Notes under the pieces: model-generated
Seen by the model: only the letters and a program-made list of their open reading frames with translations
Databases searched by the model: none
Told to the model about the DNA's origin: nothing
Shown here: in pieces, positions 24,523 through 36,508 of the stretch
Position numbering within the stretch: position 1 is the stretch's first letter
Layout: each line of letters begins with the position of its first letter
Assembly: GCF_000235625.1 (NCBI RefSeq)
Contig: NZ_AGTR01000004.1
Location: 1-41,945, forward strand
Direction of reading: 5' to 3'
DNA length: 41,945 nt
From: Marinobacter manganoxydans MnI7-9
GTDB taxonomy: Bacteria; Pseudomonadota; Gammaproteobacteria; Pseudomonadales; Oleiphilaceae
Translations under genes and position numbers: made by a program

Positions 24523-24930
24523 ATGTCGGACACGGTCAATGAGTTGCTGGTCAACTACTGGGCAACCGGTTTTTTTGTGATCGCTGCCCTCGGCTTATGT
24601 GCCTTCATGGCAGGCGTTTCCAGCCTGCTTGGCGGGCGCAGCCATGGCGTCAGCAAAACCATCCCGTTTGAGTCCGGTATTGTCGGTGTCGGTGACGCCC
24701 GCCAGCGGTTTTCCGTCAAGTTTTATCTGGTCGCGATGCTCTTTGTGATCTTCGATATTGAGGCGGTGTTTCTGTTTGCCTGGGCGGTTGTGATTCCGGA
24801 AACGGGCTGGAGCGGGTTCTGGGGCGCGGCGGTTTTTATCCTGATACTGCTTGCCGGCCTGCTCTACGACAGTCGCTCCGGGGCGTTGGAGTGGGCCCCC
24901 GAGGGTTCTCAGGGACACGGGGAGGGCTAA
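24523..24930 (+). CDS. nuoA: NADH-quinone oxidoreductase subunit A
   Basis: A 135-residue, three-helix subunit of the proton-pumping NADH dehydrogenase (complex I). [20 protein letters not shown] corresponds to the family loop, though the usual YECG reads FESG, as in several gammaproteobacteria; [15 protein letters not shown] holds the conserved acidic pair. AGGAGGGGG just upstream is a strong ribosome-binding site. It opens the canonical thirteen-gene operon behind an FNR/Anr site. Confidence 0.96.
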   Translation: MSDTVNELLVNYWATGFFVIAALGLCAFMAGVSSLLGGRSHGVSKTIPFESGIVGVGDARQRFSVKFYLVAMLFVIFDIEAVFLFAWAVVIPETGWSGFWGAAVFILILLAGLLYDSRSGALEWAPEGSQGHGEG

Positions 24931-25017
24931 TCGTTCGGTTCCAGGGTGTATTCAGTTCCCGATGATTGTCGTCCGGACCTTGATCACTGTCAGCAAACCT
25001 TTATATGGAGACCAGCC

Positions 25018-25695
25018 ATGCCTTACAGACTGACACGGGCCGAGGAAGAGCAGGAATCCAGTGACCGTTACCCGATGGGGCGCCGGCAGTCATCGGAGGA
25101 ATACGTCAAAAGCCAGCTTGAACGCAACGTATTCACCGGCAAGCTGAGTGACGTCCTCAACTCGGCGGTGAACTGGGGGCGCAAGAACTCCTTGTGGCCC
25201 TATAACTTCGGTCTGTCCTGCTGCTACGTGGAAATGACTACCGCATTTACCTCGCCCCATGACATTGCGCGCTTCGGGTCGGAGGTGATCCGCGCCTCGC
25301 CGAGGCAGGCCGACTTTATGGTGATAGCGGGTACCTGTTTCATCAAAATGGCTCCGGTTATTCAGCAGCTCTACGATCAGATGCTGGAACCCAAGTGGGT
25401 CATTTCCATGGGCTCCTGCGCCAACTCTGGCGGTATGTACGACATCTATTCGGTGGTTCAGGGGGTTGACAAGTTCTTGCCCGTGGATGTCTATGTAGCG
25501 GGCTGTCCGCCGCGGCCCGAGGCCTTCCTGCAGGCACTTCAGTTGTTGCAGGACTCGATTCAGGAGGAGCGCCGGCCGCTGTCCTGGGTCGTGGGGGATC
25601 AAGGGGTTTACAAGGCCGAGATGGGGTCCCAGCGGGAGCAGAAACGGAGCCAGCGAATCGAGGCCACCGAACTGAGGACTCCGGACAAACTCTGA
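25018..25695 (+). CDS. nuoB: NADH-quinone oxidoreductase subunit B
   Basis: A 225-residue peripheral subunit holding cluster N2, the last iron-sulfur cluster before quinone. Its ligands are all visible: C68 and C69 (GLSCCYVEM), C134 (MGSCANSGG) and C163 (AGCPPRPE), plus SPRQAD at 94-99. ATG 25018 with TGGAG at 25006-25010 is preferred over the longer open frame from 24946. The C-terminal ~30 residues are charged and longer than usual. This gene is the useful internal control for the cysteine-less B-like domain of the upstream operon. Confidence 0.97.
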   Translation: MPYRLTRAEEEQESSDRYPMGRRQSSEEYVKSQLERNVFTGKLSDVLNSAVNWGRKNSLWPYNFGLSCCYVEMTTAFTSPHDIARFGSEVIRASPRQADFMVIAGTCFIKMAPVIQQLYDQMLEPKWVISMGSCANSGGMYDIYSVVQGVDKFLPVDVYVAGCPPRPEAFLQALQLLQDSIQEERRPLSWVVGDQGVYKAEMGSQREQKRSQRIEATELRTPDKL

Positions 25696-25743
25696 GCGCC
25701 GCCTCCCGATTTGCCCAACCTTGACAGGAGATGAGTCAGCATC

Positions 25744-27522
25744 ATGAGCACAGACGCTCTCGACAGGCATGCACCGGCCCAGTCCGGCATTGACCGGGCC
25801 CTCGGGCTTCTGGACGGATTCCGGGAACACATCGAGCACGTTCAGCCTACCCTGACCGGGCTTCCGGTGCTGTGGGTGCGACGTGAGCGGATAGTGGAGA
25901 TACTGCGCCACCTGAAGGCGCCGCCGGCGTCTTTTTCCATGCTTTACGATCTCTCTGCCGTGGACGAGCGGCTCCGTGCCCACCGTGACGGGCTACCAGC
26001 CGCGGATTTCACGGTCTTCTATCATCTGCTGTCGGTGGATCGTAATGAAGACCTGATCATCAAGGTGGCGCTGACCGGTGGCGACCCGAACCTGCCAAGC
26101 GTGACCCGGGTGTTTGCCAATGCCAACTGGTATGAGCGGGAAATCTGGGATCTGTTCGGCATTACCGCAACCGGCCATCCCCATCTGCAACGGCTGCTTA
26201 TGCCGCCCACCTGGCATGGCCACCCATTACGCAAGGACTATCCCGCGCGGGCCACGGAATTCGACCCCTACACCCTGACAGTGGAGGGGCAGCAGACGGA
26301 GCAGGAGGCGCTGAAATTCGAACCGGAAGCCTGGGGCATGCAGCGTGAGCGGGATGGCAGCGAGTTCATGTTCCTCAATCTGGGCCCCAATCATCCCTCT
26401 GCCCACGGTGCCTTCCGGATCGTGCTTCAACTGGACGGCGAGGAGATCATCGACTGCGTGCCGGATATTGGCTATCACCACCGGGGCGCGGAAAAAATGG
26501 CCGAGCGCCAGACCTGGCACAGCTTCATTCCCTATACCGACCGCATCGACTACACCGGCGGCGTAATGAACAACCTTCCCTATGTCCTTGCGGTTGAGAA
26601 ACTGGCGGGTATCGAGGTGCCCGACCGGGTCAAGACGGTCCGGGTGATGATGGCGGAGATGTTCCGTATTAGCAGCCATTTGCTGTTCCTGGGGACCTAC
26701 CTGCAGGATCTGGGCGCCATGTCGCCGGTGTTCTACAGCTTCACTGACCGCCAGCGGGCCTACAAGGTGATTGAGGGCATCACCGGTTTTCGCATGCATC
26801 CGGCCTGGTACCGGATCGGCGGCCTTGCCCAGGACCTGCCCGTGGGCTGGCAGCAACTGGTGCAGGAGTTCCTTGACTGGATGCCGCCGCGGCTGCGGGA
26901 ATACGAGCTGGCCATGATGAAAAACGCCCTGGTGCGGGAGCGGACCCGGCATGTGGCTGCCTTCACCACCACCGAGGCCCTGGAATGGGGCGTGACCGGT
27001 CCCAACCTGCGGGCCACTGGCTGCAACTTCGATCTGCGCAAACAGCGGCCCTATTCCGGCTATGAGAACTTCGACTTCGAGGTGCCTCTGGGGCAGCACG
27101 GAGACGTTTTTGACCGGGGTCAGCTGCGTATTGAGGAAATGCGGCAGAGCCTGCGCATTATCCAGCAATGCGTCGATCACATGCCCGCGGGCGACTACAA
27201 GGCGGACCACCCGTTGACCACCCCGCCACCCAGGGAGCGGATGTTGCAGCACATCGAAACGCTGATCACGCACTTTCTGCAGGTGTCCTGGGGTCCGGTT
27301 CTGAAACCCGGCGAATCCCTGCAAATGGTGGAGGCCACCAAAGGCATAAACAGTTATTACCTGACCAGCGACGGCAATAACATGAGCTACCGAACCCGCA
27401 TCCGGACTCCGAGCTTTCCGCACCTGCAGCAGATACCGTCCTTGATGCGCGGAGGCTTCGTGCCGGACATGATCGCCCACCTGGGCAGTATCGATTTCGT
27501 AATGGCAGACGTGGATCGCTGA
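25744..27522 (+). CDS. nuoC: NADH-quinone oxidoreductase subunit C/D fusion
   Basis: A 592-residue fusion of NuoC (about residues 1-190, with [13 protein letters not shown] and GHPLRKDYP) and NuoD (about 200-592). The quinone-site loop reads GPNHPSAHG with H217 and H221; [11 protein letters not shown] and [10 protein letters not shown] follow, and the end [11 protein letters not shown] is typical. The C/D fusion is normal for gammaproteobacteria such as E. coli. The subunit forms the quinone-reducing site with NuoB. An AGGAGATG ribosome-binding site lies 10-15 bases before ATG 25744, and the stop overlaps nuoE. Confidence 0.97.
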   Translation: MSTDALDRHAPAQSGIDRALGLLDGFREHIEHVQPTLTGLPVLWVRRERIVEILRHLKAPPASFSMLYDLSAVDERLRAHRDGLPAADFTVFYHLLSVDRNEDLIIKVALTGGDPNLPSVTRVFANANWYEREIWDLFGITATGHPHLQRLLMPPTWHGHPLRKDYPARATEFDPYTLTVEGQQTEQEALKFEPEAWGMQRERDGSEFMFLNLGPNHPSAHGAFRIVLQLDGEEIIDCVPDIGYHHRGAEKMAERQTWHSFIPYTDRIDYTGGVMNNLPYVLAVEKLAGIEVPDRVKTVRVMMAEMFRISSHLLFLGTYLQDLGAMSPVFYSFTDRQRAYKVIEGITGFRMHPAWYRIGGLAQDLPVGWQQLVQEFLDWMPPRLREYELAMMKNALVRERTRHVAAFTTTEALEWGVTGPNLRATGCNFDLRKQRPYSGYENFDFEVPLGQHGDVFDRGQLRIEEMRQSLRIIQQCVDHMPAGDYKADHPLTTPPPRERMLQHIETLITHFLQVSWGPVLKPGESLQMVEATKGINSYYLTSDGNNMSYRTRIRTPSFPHLQQIPSLMRGGFVPDMIAHLGSIDFVMADVDR

Positions 27523-28037
27523 TGATGGCAACAACCCCGCACACAACCGAACTGATCGGCAGTGACCGTTTTGAACTGCACCCGGACGACGAAGCCGCGA
27601 TTCTCCGGGAAAAGGAACACTACGAGCAGCCCCAGGCCGCTTGTATCGAGGCGTTGAAAATCGTCCAGCGCCGCCATGGCTGGGTTCCCGACGGTGCCAT
27701 CATGGCCGTTGGGCGGTTGCTGGGCCTGGGATTCGCCGCGGTGGACGGCGTGGCTACCTTTTACAGCCTGATTTTCCGTCAGCCGGTAGGGCGCCATGTG
27801 ATCCTGGTCTGCGACAGCAGCTCCTGCTTCCTGACCGGGTATGAAACGCTGAAACAGGCCCTGGTGGAGAAGCTGGGAGTGGACTACGGCGCCACCACCG
27901 CCGATGGCCGCTTCACCCTGTTACCCGTGTGTTGTCTCGGCGCCTGTGACGGTGCCCCGGCGCTGATGATTGACGGCGAAACCTTCGGGCCGGTCACACC
28001 GGAGGATCTGTCCGACCTGCTGGAGGGCTACGAATGA
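27522..28037 (+). CDS. nuoE: NADH-quinone oxidoreductase subunit E
   Basis: A 171-residue subunit with a thioredoxin-like [2Fe-2S] domain (cluster N1a). Ligands are seen in [13 protein letters not shown] and [14 protein letters not shown]. The N-terminal half has the helical region [19 protein letters not shown] and [10 protein letters not shown] typical of the family. ATG 27522 overlaps the nuoCD stop by one base; a second ATG follows at once. It works in the NADH-oxidising arm with NuoF and NuoG. Confidence 0.97.
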   Translation: MMATTPHTTELIGSDRFELHPDDEAAILREKEHYEQPQAACIEALKIVQRRHGWVPDGAIMAVGRLLGLGFAAVDGVATFYSLIFRQPVGRHVILVCDSSSCFLTGYETLKQALVEKLGVDYGATTADGRFTLLPVCCLGACDGAPALMIDGETFGPVTPEDLSDLLEGYE

Positions 28038-29434
28038 GCGGATCCACCTCAGGTCAAGGCAACCCGCTGCGTTATCACAGCCGGATACGGCAATCCGGTA
28101 CCGAGCGTCAACCCGAAACCCATCCGCTGACCTGGAGGCTGAGGGACGACGGCGAGGTGGTCTGGCTCGGCGAATATCTGGATAAGGATGGTTATCAGTC
28201 GGTCCGCCGGGCATTGGCCGAGAGCGACCCCCAGGGCATCATCACCGTGGTGAAAGACGCCAATGTGCGTGGCCGGGGCGGCGCCGGTTTTTCCGCTGGC
28301 GTCAAGTGGAGCCTGACGCTGCAGGGGGGTGACATGCCCCGGGGCTACCTGATCTGCAACGCGGATGAAATGGAACCGGGCACCTTCAAGGACCGGTTGC
28401 TGATGGAGCAGCAACCCCACCTGCTGATTGAGGGGATGATCCTCGGAGCCCGGGCCAACAACGCCCGGCAAGGCTACATTTTTCTGCGGGGTGAATACGT
28501 GGAGGCGGCCCGGGTGCTGAACCGGGCCATTGATGAGGCCCGCGAAGCCGGCTGGCTGGGGCCGGATATTGATGGCAGCGGGTTCGATTTCGACATCGCG
28601 GTGCATACCGGGGCGGGGCGCTACATCTGCGGCGAGGAAACGGCTCTGATCAATGCACTGGAGGGGAAGCGCGCCAATCCCCGGGCCAAGCCGCCGTTCC
28701 CCGGCCAGTCCGGAGCCTGGGGCAGGCCCACGGTGGTTAACAACGTCGAGACCCTGTGCAACATACCCGCCGTGATTCTCCATGGCGCTGACTGGTATCA
28801 GAACCTGTCCGGCAACCGTACCGGTGACGGCGGCACCAAGCTTTATGGCGTGTCGGGGCCGGTTGCGGAGCCGGGCCTCTGGGAGCTGCCCATGGGCGTC
28901 ACCGGGGCCGAGCTGCTCGACCGGGCCGGGGGGCTGCAGCAAGGCCGTCGGCTCAAGACGTGGTTGCCCGGCGGCACCAGTACCGGCTTCCTGTTGCCGG
29001 AGCATCTGGAGCTGCCCCTGGACTTTGACTCTATCGCCAATGTCGGCAGCCGGCTGGGCACCGGCCTGATGATGGCGGTCCCCGAGGACCGGGGCATGGT
29101 ATCGCTGATGCGCAACCTGGAGGAGTTCTTCGCCCGGGAATCCTGCGGCTGGTGCACTCCGTGCCGTGATGGTCTGCCCTGGGTGGTAAAACTGCTCCGG
29201 GACCTGGAAAAGGGACAGGGGCAGGCCGGCGACATCGAATTGCTCGACAAGCTGGCGGCGGACTGTGGCCCGGGGCTGACCTTCTGCGCCCTTGCCCCTG
29301 GTGCCGCCATGCCGCTGGAAACAGCGCTGCGGCACTTCCGGCAGGAGTTTGAGCAGGGCATTGGCAAGGTAAGCGGCGACACCCGGGGCGTTCCGGACCG
29401 GGTCGCAGCGGACGCGCCGGCAAACAACCGTTAG
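28034..29434 (+). CDS. nuoF: NADH-quinone oxidoreductase subunit F
   Basis: A 466-residue flavoprotein that binds NADH and FMN and carries cluster N3. The NADH-binding loop [13 protein letters not shown], the FMN-binding segment [19 protein letters not shown] and the [4Fe-4S] motif [12 protein letters not shown] with the distant cysteine in [11 protein letters not shown] are all present. ATG 28034 overlaps the nuoE stop (ATGA). The first ~30 residues are a polar extension; otherwise length is normal. Confidence 0.97.
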   Translation: MSGSTSGQGNPLRYHSRIRQSGTERQPETHPLTWRLRDDGEVVWLGEYLDKDGYQSVRRALAESDPQGIITVVKDANVRGRGGAGFSAGVKWSLTLQGGDMPRGYLICNADEMEPGTFKDRLLMEQQPHLLIEGMILGARANNARQGYIFLRGEYVEAARVLNRAIDEAREAGWLGPDIDGSGFDFDIAVHTGAGRYICGEETALINALEGKRANPRAKPPFPGQSGAWGRPTVVNNVETLCNIPAVILHGADWYQNLSGNRTGDGGTKLYGVSGPVAEPGLWELPMGVTGAELLDRAGGLQQGRRLKTWLPGGTSTGFLLPEHLELPLDFDSIANVGSRLGTGLMMAVPEDRGMVSLMRNLEEFFARESCGWCTPCRDGLPWVVKLLRDLEKGQGQAGDIELLDKLAADCGPGLTFCALAPGAAMPLETALRHFRQEFEQGIGKVSGDTRGVPDRVAADAPANNR

Positions 29435-29494
29435 TTTCAACAGTCACTTTCAACAAACAGTGATCGTACTTTCTAGGTGAAGGCAGAAGCAAGC

Positions 29495-32251
29495 ATGGCG
29501 ACGATTCACGTGGACGGAAAAACCTACGAGGTCAACGGGGCGCACAACCTGCTCCAGGCCTGTCTGTCACTGGGCCTGGATATTCCCTATTTCTGCTGGC
29601 ATCCGGCCATGGGAAGTGTCGGCGCCTGTCGCCAGTGCGCGGTGCGCCAGTACAAGGACAAGGACGACAACAAGGGCGTTCTGGTCATGTCCTGTATGAC
29701 CCCGGCGGCGGACCAGACCCGAATCGATATCGATGACGAGGAAGCCCGGGCTTTCCGGGCCAGTGTGGTGGAGTGGCTGATGATCAATCACCCCCACGAC
29801 TGCCCGGTGTGCGAGGAGGGCGGCCATTGCCACCTGCAGGACATGACGGTAATGACCGGCCATGACCGCCGCCGCTACCGGTTCAACAAGCGCACTCGCC
29901 GCAACCAGTACCTGGGGCCGTTCATCGCCCACGAAATGAACCGCTGCATTACCTGCTACCGGTGCGTGCGCTTTTACAATGACTACGCCGGTGGCACCGA
30001 TCTGGGCGCCTTTGGTGCCCGGGACAACATCTACTTCGGGCGATACGCCGAAGGCACACTGGAAAGCCCGTTCTCCGGCAACCTCACCGAAGTCTGCCCC
30101 ACTGGGGTGTTCACCGACCAGAGTCATTCCGATCACTACACCCGAAAGTGGGACCTGCAGTATGCCCCCGGCATCTGCCACCAGTGCGCGGTCGGTTGCA
30201 ACATCAGCCCCGGGGAACGCTACGGCGAGATTCGCCGCATCGAAAACCGCTACCACGGTGAGGTTAACAGCCACTTCCTCTGTGACCGCGGCCGGTTTGG
30301 TTACGGATACGTCAACCGCGCCGACCGGCCGCGGGTTCCGGAATGGACCGAACGGCCGGGGCAGGAGGCCGTGACGCTGGGGGTGGATCCGGCCCTGGAG
30401 CGTATCACCGGCGCCCTGCGTCAGGCCCGGCGCATCATCGGCATCGGATCGCCCCGGGCCAGTCTGGAAAGCAATCACCAGCTATTGGCCATGGTGGGGC
30501 CGGAAAACTTTTCCACCGGGATAGAGTCCCGGGAGCAGGCGTGCCTGGCCATGATGAACCGGCTGCAGGAAACGTCGGGACTGCCCACCCCGACACCCCG
30601 GGAAATAGAACGCCACGATGCCATTCTGGTGCTGGGCGAGGACCCGGTCCAGAGCGCCGCGCGCCTGGGGCTGAATCTGCGTCAGGCTGTGCTGTCACGG
30701 CGGGAAGAACTGGCTGAACAGATCGGCGTGCCGGCCTGGAATGCCGAGGCCGTCAAGACCCTGGGGCAGGACCGGTACCACCCGCTGCACATTGTCTGGC
30801 CAGCGCCCACCGAGCTGGACAGTGTCGCTGTCGCCCGCCATGCCCTGGCGCCGGATGATATCGCCCGGCTCGGTTTCGCGGTGGCTCATGCCATCGACCC
30901 GGCGGCGCCCCCGGTGGACGGCCTCGACCCGGCCAGCCAGGAGCGGGCCGGAGAAATCGCCGTCAGCCTGTTAAAAGCGGCGCGGCCGCTGGTTGTCAGC
31001 GGCGGCTCCCTCGCCAGCGAGGCCATCCTGGAAGCCGCCGGTGCGGTTGCCCGGGCCCTGTCCAGGCGGGCAGCGCAGGGTGGGCTGGTGTTGATCCGGC
31101 GGGAGGCCAACAGCACCGGGCTGTCGCTCATGGGGGGGCAGACACTGGACTGGGCGCTGGATGAGTTGAGTGAGGGCCGGGCCGATGCGGTGGTGGTGCT
31201 GGAGAACGACCTGTATCAACGCCTGCCCGCCGACCGGGTGGAGCAGGCCCTGGCCCGTGCCAACACCCGCGTGGTGCTGGACCACCAGCGGACGAGAACC
31301 GCCGAGGGGGCGGACTTCATCCTGCCTGCTGCCAGTTTCGCGGAAGGGAGCGGAACCCTGGTAAATCTGGAAGGGCGGGCCCAGCGCTTCTTCCGGGTGT
31401 TCGAACCGGCCTACCTGCGCCCCGAGACCCGAATTCACGAGAGCTGGCGCTGGTTACACACCCTGGCCGCCGGGCTGCGGGGCGAAGCCCCCGGGGATAT
31501 CAGCCTGGATCTGGCCACCCGGGCCTGCGCCGGGGCCCATCCAGGCCTGGCCGGGATTGTGGATGCCGCGCCCGGGCCCGATTATCGCATAGAGGGCCTG
31601 CGGCTGGCCCGTGAGCCCCAGCGTTACAGCGGCCGCACCGCCATGCGCGCCAACCTCGATGTAAATGAACCCCGCCCGCCACAGGATACCGATACACCCT
31701 TCGCTTACTCCATGGAAGGCTACAGCGGATTTGACCGGCCCCGGCAGCAGATACCTTTCGCCTGGGCGCCGGGCTGGAATTCCCCGCAGGCGTGGAACAA
31801 GTTCACCGATGAAGTGGGCGGTCACCTGCGCGGAGGGGACCCGGGCATAAGATTGATTCGGCCTCAGCCCGGCCATCGCGAATACCCCGACCCGGTCTTT
31901 GATGACGGCGCCACTGACAGCAGCGGGCTGCGGGCGCTGGTGTTGCCACGGGTGTTCGGGGGCGAGGAAACGTCTGCCCGGGCTGAACCTGTCCGGCAGC
32001 GGATGACCGCGCCGGTGGTCATCCTGGCCCGCCCGGATGCCGAGGCGCTGGGCGTGCGCGACGGCGACAGTCTGACGCTGCTTGGTGTGCGTGAGGGCGA
32101 CAGCCTGATGCTGTTTGGCGGTCCGGACATTACGGTATCGGAGCAGGAAGACTGGCCCCCCGGCTGGGCTGGCCTGCCCGCGGGATTGTTGCCCGGCCTG
32201 GGGCAGGGCGCGATACTCACTTTAGGAAAACCCACGGGAGGTGAGTCATGA
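29495..32251 (+). CDS. nuoG: NADH-quinone oxidoreductase subunit G
   Basis: A 918-residue subunit, the largest of the NADH arm. The N-terminal ferredoxin-like domain binds [2Fe-2S] N1b ([17 protein letters not shown] and a later MSC), followed by the His-containing [14 protein letters not shown] segment and [13 protein letters not shown]. The CHQCAVGCN...FLCDRG group supplies the extra cluster N7 found in E. coli-type NuoG. The rest is a molybdopterin-oxidoreductase-like domain without catalytic cofactor. Near the end [11 protein letters not shown] is followed directly by [11 protein letters not shown], an 11-residue duplication coded by 32051-32083 and 32084-32116. ATG 29495 is preferred over GTG 29477. 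It overlaps nuoH by ATGA. Confidence 0.96.
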   Translation: MATIHVDGKTYEVNGAHNLLQACLSLGLDIPYFCWHPAMGSVGACRQCAVRQYKDKDDNKGVLVMSCMTPAADQTRIDIDDEEARAFRASVVEWLMINHPHDCPVCEEGGHCHLQDMTVMTGHDRRRYRFNKRTRRNQYLGPFIAHEMNRCITCYRCVRFYNDYAGGTDLGAFGARDNIYFGRYAEGTLESPFSGNLTEVCPTGVFTDQSHSDHYTRKWDLQYAPGICHQCAVGCNISPGERYGEIRRIENRYHGEVNSHFLCDRGRFGYGYVNRADRPRVPEWTERPGQEAVTLGVDPALERITGALRQARRIIGIGSPRASLESNHQLLAMVGPENFSTGIESREQACLAMMNRLQETSGLPTPTPREIERHDAILVLGEDPVQSAARLGLNLRQAVLSRREELAEQIGVPAWNAEAVKTLGQDRYHPLHIVWPAPTELDSVAVARHALAPDDIARLGFAVAHAIDPAAPPVDGLDPASQERAGEIAVSLLKAARPLVVSGGSLASEAILEAAGAVARALSRRAAQGGLVLIRREANSTGLSLMGGQTLDWALDELSEGRADAVVVLENDLYQRLPADRVEQALARANTRVVLDHQRTRTAEGADFILPAASFAEGSGTLVNLEGRAQRFFRVFEPAYLRPETRIHESWRWLHTLAAGLRGEAPGDISLDLATRACAGAHPGLAGIVDAAPGPDYRIEGLRLAREPQRYSGRTAMRANLDVNEPRPPQDTDTPFAYSMEGYSGFDRPRQQIPFAWAPGWNSPQAWNKFTDEVGGHLRGGDPGIRLIRPQPGHREYPDPVFDDGATDSSGLRALVLPRVFGGEETSARAEPVRQRMTAPVVILARPDAEALGVRDGDSLTLLGVREGDSLMLFGGPDITVSEQEDWPPGWAGLPAGLLPGLGQGAILTLGKPTGGES

Positions 32252-33225
32252 GCTGGTGGACTCCACAACTGGCAGCCACTCTCTGGGCCATGTTCCAGGC
32301 GCTGGTGATCCTGCTTGCCGTGGTCGTGGTGGGAGCGGCACTGACCGTGGTCGAACGTCGGCTGCTGGGCCTCTGGCAGGATCGTTATGGTCCCAACCGG
32401 GTAGGGCCATTCGGCACTCTTCAACTGATTGCCGATATGCTGAAGATCTTTTTCAAGGAAGACTGGACTCCGCCCTTTGCCAGCCGCGCCCTGTTTATGC
32501 TGGCACCCAACCTTGCCTTCGCTTCCCTGCTGCTGTCTTTCGTTATTATCCCCATAACACCGGGGTGGGGGGTGGCGGACATGCACATCGGGCTGCTGTT
32601 CTTCCTCGCGCTGGCCGGCATCAACGTCTACGCGGTGTTAATCGGTGGCTGGGCCAGTGGCAATAAGTATGCCTTGCTCGGCGCGTTGCGAGCCTCGGCC
32701 CAGACCCTGTCCTACGAAGTGTTCATGGGGCTGTCGCTCATGGGTGTGGTGGCCATGGCCGGCTCCTTCAACCTGCGCGACATCGTCGCGGCCCAGGAAG
32801 GCCTGTGGTTCGTGATTCCCCAGTTCCTGGGTTTCGTCACATTTCTGATCGCCGGCATCGCGGTGACACACCGCCACCCTTTCGACCAGCCGGAGGCGGA
32901 ACAGGAACTGGCGGATGGTTACCATGTCGAGTACTCCGGTATGAAGTTCGGCATGTTTTTCATTGGCGAATACGTGGGCATGGTGCTGGTTTCCGCGCTG
33001 ATCGTGACATTGTTTTTCGGCGGCTGGCAGGGCCCCTGGCTGCCACCCATTGTGTGGTTTGCCCTCAAGACCAGCTTCTTCCTGATGCTGTTTATCCTGC
33101 TCCGGGCATCGCTGCCACGGCCCAGGTATGACCGGGTGATGAGCTTTGGCTGGCGGGTGTGTCTGCCGCTGACCCTGGTCAATCTGCTGGCTACCGGGGC
33201 GGTGCTGCTACTGACCGGTTCATAG
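32248..33225 (+). CDS. nuoH: NADH-quinone oxidoreductase subunit H
   Basis: A 325-residue membrane subunit that closes the quinone chamber and links it to the proton channels. [20 protein letters not shown], the first loop, and [12 protein letters not shown] with [11 protein letters not shown], the main charged loop, are the family hallmarks. The start overlaps the nuoG stop by ATGA. Full length and all loop glutamates are kept, in contrast with the H-like protein at 16005-16901. Confidence 0.97.
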   Translation: MSWWTPQLAATLWAMFQALVILLAVVVVGAALTVVERRLLGLWQDRYGPNRVGPFGTLQLIADMLKIFFKEDWTPPFASRALFMLAPNLAFASLLLSFVIIPITPGWGVADMHIGLLFFLALAGINVYAVLIGGWASGNKYALLGALRASAQTLSYEVFMGLSLMGVVAMAGSFNLRDIVAAQEGLWFVIPQFLGFVTFLIAGIAVTHRHPFDQPEAEQELADGYHVEYSGMKFGMFFIGEYVGMVLVSALIVTLFFGGWQGPWLPPIVWFALKTSFFLMLFILLRASLPRPRYDRVMSFGWRVCLPLTLVNLLATGAVLLLTGS

Positions 33226-33234
33226 GGAGGAAAG

Positions 33235-33795
33235 ATGCGAAAAAACAAGGTGTTGTCGGTGTTATGGCTGATACCGGCCAGTTGGTCGCTGTTGCGTACC
33301 ATGTGGATGGTATTCATGCACGGCTTCCGCAAGCGGGAAACCGTGAACTATCCGGAAGAGGAGGTTTATCTGCCTCCCCGGTACCGGGGCCGCATCATAC
33401 TCACCCGGGATCCGGACGGCGAAGAACGATGCGTGGCGTGCAACCTTTGCGCGGTGGCCTGCCCGGTGGATTGTATTTCCCTGCAGAAAGGTGAAAAAGA
33501 CGACGGCCGCTGGTATCCGGAGTTCTTCCGCATCAACTTTTCCCGTTGCATTTTCTGCGGCATGTGTGAAGAGGCCTGCCCCACCTCCGCCATCCAGTTG
33601 ACACCGGATTTCGAGATGGGCGAGTACCAGCGTCAGCAGTTGGTGTACGAGAAGGAAGATCTGCTGATCAACGGCCCCGGCAAGGACCACGACTACCACT
33701 TTTACAAGGTTGCCGGCATGGCTATCGCCGGCAAGGATAAAGGTGAGGCACAGAACGAGGAGGTCCCGGAGGATGTCCGTACGCTTTTACCCTGA
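33235..33795 (+). CDS. nuoI: NADH-quinone oxidoreductase subunit I
   Basis: A 186-residue peripheral ferredoxin-like subunit with two [4Fe-4S] clusters (N6a, N6b). The two motifs are [16 protein letters not shown] and [16 protein letters not shown]. An amphipathic N-terminal segment should lie on the membrane. GGGAGGAAAG is an ideal ribosome-binding site before ATG 33235. No counterpart exists in the upstream complex I-like operon. Confidence 0.97.
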   Translation: MRKNKVLSVLWLIPASWSLLRTMWMVFMHGFRKRETVNYPEEEVYLPPRYRGRIILTRDPDGEERCVACNLCAVACPVDCISLQKGEKDDGRWYPEFFRINFSRCIFCGMCEEACPTSAIQLTPDFEMGEYQRQQLVYEKEDLLINGPGKDHDYHFYKVAGMAIAGKDKGEAQNEEVPEDVRTLLP

Positions 33796-33813
33796 CCAAA
33801 AAAGGAACTACTG

Positions 33814-34338
33814 ATGGAGCTGGGATTCTACCTTAGCGGCCTGGTGGCGGTGCTGGCCACGGTCGGTCTTATCAGCGGCTCCAGTCCGGTGCATGCGGTG
33901 GTGTACCTGATTGTTTCGCTGATTGCCGTCGCCCTGGTGTTCTTCGCCCTGGGTGCGCCCTTTGCCGGTGCTCTCGAGATTATCGTCTATGCCGGCGCCA
34001 TAATGGTGCTGTTCGTGTTCGTGGTGATGATGCTCAACCTGCGTCCGGAGGCCAAGCGGGATCCCCTGTGGCTACGTCCGGGCTACTGGCTCGGGCCGTC
34101 GCTGCTGGCTCTGGTGTTGCTGGTGGCGCTGGTGGCGCTGATCAGCGACGGGCAGGCAGGCATGACCATTGACGGTGAGCTGATAACCGCCCGGGACATC
34201 GGCCTCACCCTGTTCGGCCCATGGCTGATAGTGGTGGAGCTGGCCGCCATTCTGCTGCTGGCGGCGCTGGTGACGGCGTCCCACGTGGGCCGGCGCAACA
34301 AACCCCGGGGCAATCGCAACCGTGGAGGCACCCGATGA
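33814..34338 (+). CDS. nuoJ: NADH-quinone oxidoreductase subunit J
   Basis: A 174-residue, five-helix membrane subunit. The third helix, [18 protein letters not shown], is the standard π-bulge gating helix. A basic C-terminal tail ([15 protein letters not shown]) extends past the last helix. The start has AAAGGAACT upstream and the stop overlaps nuoK by ATGA. Confidence 0.96.
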   Translation: MELGFYLSGLVAVLATVGLISGSSPVHAVVYLIVSLIAVALVFFALGAPFAGALEIIVYAGAIMVLFVFVVMMLNLRPEAKRDPLWLRPGYWLGPSLLALVLLVALVALISDGQAGMTIDGELITARDIGLTLFGPWLIVVELAAILLLAALVTASHVGRRNKPRGNRNRGGTR

Positions 34339-34643
34339 CTGGTATCCCGATGGAGCATGGCCTGATCCTGGCCGTTATTCTGTTCAGCCTGGGGTTGGCC
34401 GGGTTGATGCTGAGGCGCAGTATGCTGTTCGTTCTCATGAGCCTGGAAGTCATGCTCAATGCCGCCGCGCTGGCCTTTGTGGTGGGCAGCACCGCCTGGA
34501 ACCAGCCGGACGGGCAGGCCATGTTCCTGCTGGTCATCACCCTGGCGGCAGCCGAGGCCAGCGTCGGCCTGGCGCTGATGATACAGCTTTACCAGCGTTT
34601 CCGTTCACTTGAGCTGCACGAAGTCAGCAGGATGCGTGGATGA
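34335..34643 (+). CDS. nuoK: NADH-quinone oxidoreductase subunit K
   Basis: A 102-residue, three-helix subunit. The channel glutamates are in [11 protein letters not shown] and [14 protein letters not shown] 34335, eight bases after GGAG, overlaps the nuoJ stop and is better supported than the longer open frame; ATG 34350 is a possible alternative. It overlaps nuoL by ATGA. Confidence 0.96.
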   Translation: MTGIPMEHGLILAVILFSLGLAGLMLRRSMLFVLMSLEVMLNAAALAFVVGSTAWNQPDGQAMFLLVITLAAAEASVGLALMIQLYQRFRSLELHEVSRMRG

Positions 34644-36508
34644 TGATGGCTGCGACTTTACTGTCATTTCTGTTACCTCTGGCCGGTGCCATTGTTCTCG
34701 GCTTTTCCGGCGGGCGGCTGGGACCGCGGGCCAGCGCGGCCATTGGCGTGGGCAGCGTGGGGCTGGCCGCGCTGGCCACCGCCTGGGCGCTGCTGACCTT
34801 CTCCGGCGACAGCCAGGGGTTCACGCTCTGGACCTGGGTTTCCGTGGGCGAGTTCCAGCCGACCATGGGCGTGGTGGTTGATCGTCTCTCGCTGGTCATG
34901 ATGTCGATCATCACCGGCGTGGGTTTCCTGATTCACCTGTTCGCTGTCTGGTACATGGTGGGCGAGGCCGGTATAACCCGCTTCTATGCCTGGATGAACC
35001 TGTTTGTGTTCAGCATGCTGGTGCTGGTGCTGGCCGATAACCTGCTGTTGCTGTTTCTCGGTTGGGAAGGCGTTGGCCTTTGCAGCTACGGCCTTATCGG
35101 CTACTACTATCAGAACGAAGCTAATGGGCGGGCGGCGTTCAAGGCGTTTATCGTGACCCGCACAGGTGACGTATTCCTTGCCCTGGGGCTGTTCCTGATC
35201 TTCGTGGAACTCGGCACCCTCGATATCGGATTGGTGCTGGAGCAGGCACCACGGGTCTGGGCCGAGGGGAGTGTCACTGCCAATCTTGCGGCCTTGCTGG
35301 TCCTTGGCGGTGCCCTGGGCAAGTCTGCACAGGTGCCGCTGCACACCTGGCTGCCGGATGCCATGGCAGGCCCCACTCCGGTGTCGGCCCTGATCCACGC
35401 GGCCACCATGGTGACCGCCGGCGTTTATCTGATTGCACGCCTGAACGGGCTGTTCCTGCTGGCACCGGATGTGATGTGGCTGGTGGGCATCATCGGAGCC
35501 CTGTCGCTGTTGCTGGCGGCCTTCGCGGCCCTGGCCCAGACCGACATCAAGCGGGTGCTGGCCTATTCCACCATGAGCCAGATCGGCTACATGTTCCTGG
35601 CGCTGGGGGTCGGGGCGTTTGACGCGGCCATTTTTCACCTGATGACCCACGCCTTCTTCAAGGCATTGCTGTTCCTTTCAGCCGGGGCCGTTATCATCAG
35701 TTGCCACCATGAACAGGATCTGAGCCGGCTGGGTGGGCTCTGGCGCAAACTGCCGGTCGCCTATGCCGGTTTCCTGGCGGGGGGCGCGTCGCTGGTGGCA
35801 TTGCCGCTGGTAACCGCGGGCTTCTTCAGCAAGGACGAGATTCTCTGGCAGGCCATGGCCTCGGGCCACTACGGACTGTTCGCGGCGGGTCTGACCGGAG
35901 CCGTGCTAACCGGCCTGTACACGGTGCGGCTGATCCTGGGCATTTTTCATGGCCAGCCCCGCAGTGATCATGCACGCCATCCCCGGCCGGGCACCAGTCC
36001 CCTCAGGCATCACCTGCCTTTGGCAATCCTGGCCGTGCTTTCCACCTTCGTTGGTGCCTGGCTGTACCCGGGGCTTGAGGTGGTGTTCCCGCCGCCCCCC
36101 GATGATGCCACGAACGCCGGCCACACCCTGTTTCAGTTCCTGGCGACCGGAGCGGTGCTTGCTGGCCTGGCTCTGGCTGGCTGGCTGTTCCTGGCGCGGC
36201 GCCGGTGGCTTGACGCAAAGGTCGGTCGGGGTCTGGGGGCGCGGCTCTGGATCCTGTTCAACCGGGCCTGGGGCTTCGATGCCCTGTTCGACCGGACACT
36301 GGTCCGGCCCTGGCAGGCCCTGGTACGCGTGCTGCGTTTCGACTTTATTAACCTGGGGATGAACCTGCCGGCCGTGATTGCCCGCCTGTGCAATGCGGGC
36401 CTGGTGCGGTCCCAGGACGGCCAGCTGCGGACTTACGCCAAAGTGATGGTATTCGGTGCCACGGTGATACTGGTTGGCCTGGTAATGACTCAGGGAGGTG
36501 GCGCATGA
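34640..36508 (+). CDS. nuoL: NADH-quinone oxidoreductase subunit L
   Basis: A 622-residue antiporter-like subunit with the long lateral helix at its C-terminus. [19 protein letters not shown] holds the helix-5 glutamate, [20 protein letters not shown] the helix-7 lysine, [12 protein letters not shown] helix 8, [13 protein letters not shown] the later lysine and GFFSKDEIL the helix-12 lysine. It is the most distal proton channel of complex I. Starts and stops overlap with nuoK and nuoM. Confidence 0.97.
   Translation: MMMAATLLSFLLPLAGAIVLGFSGGRLGPRASAAIGVGSVGLAALATAWALLTFSGDSQGFTLWTWVSVGEFQPTMGVVVDRLSLVMMSIITGVGFLIHLFAVWYMVGEAGITRFYAWMNLFVFSMLVLVLADNLLLLFLGWEGVGLCSYGLIGYYYQNEANGRAAFKAFIVTRTGDVFLALGLFLIFVELGTLDIGLVLEQAPRVWAEGSVTANLAALLVLGGALGKSAQVPLHTWLPDAMAGPTPVSALIHAATMVTAGVYLIARLNGLFLLAPDVMWLVGIIGALSLLLAAFAALAQTDIKRVLAYSTMSQIGYMFLALGVGAFDAAIFHLMTHAFFKALLFLSAGAVIISCHHEQDLSRLGGLWRKLPVAYAGFLAGGASLVALPLVTAGFFSKDEILWQAMASGHYGLFAAGLTGAVLTGLYTVRLILGIFHGQPRSDHARHPRPGTSPLRHHLPLAILAVLSTFVGAWLYPGLEVVFPPPPDDATNAGHTLFQFLATGAVLAGLALAGWLFLARRRWLDAKVGRGLGARLWILFNRAWGFDALFDRTLVRPWQALVRVLRFDFINLGMNLPAVIARLCNAGLVRSQDGQLRTYAKVMVFGATVILVGLVMTQGGGA

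Noticed and set aside
28049-29440. Minus-strand ORF of 463 codons opposite nuoF
   Set aside because: nuoF on the plus strand has every family motif; the antisense frame is open only because of high GC.
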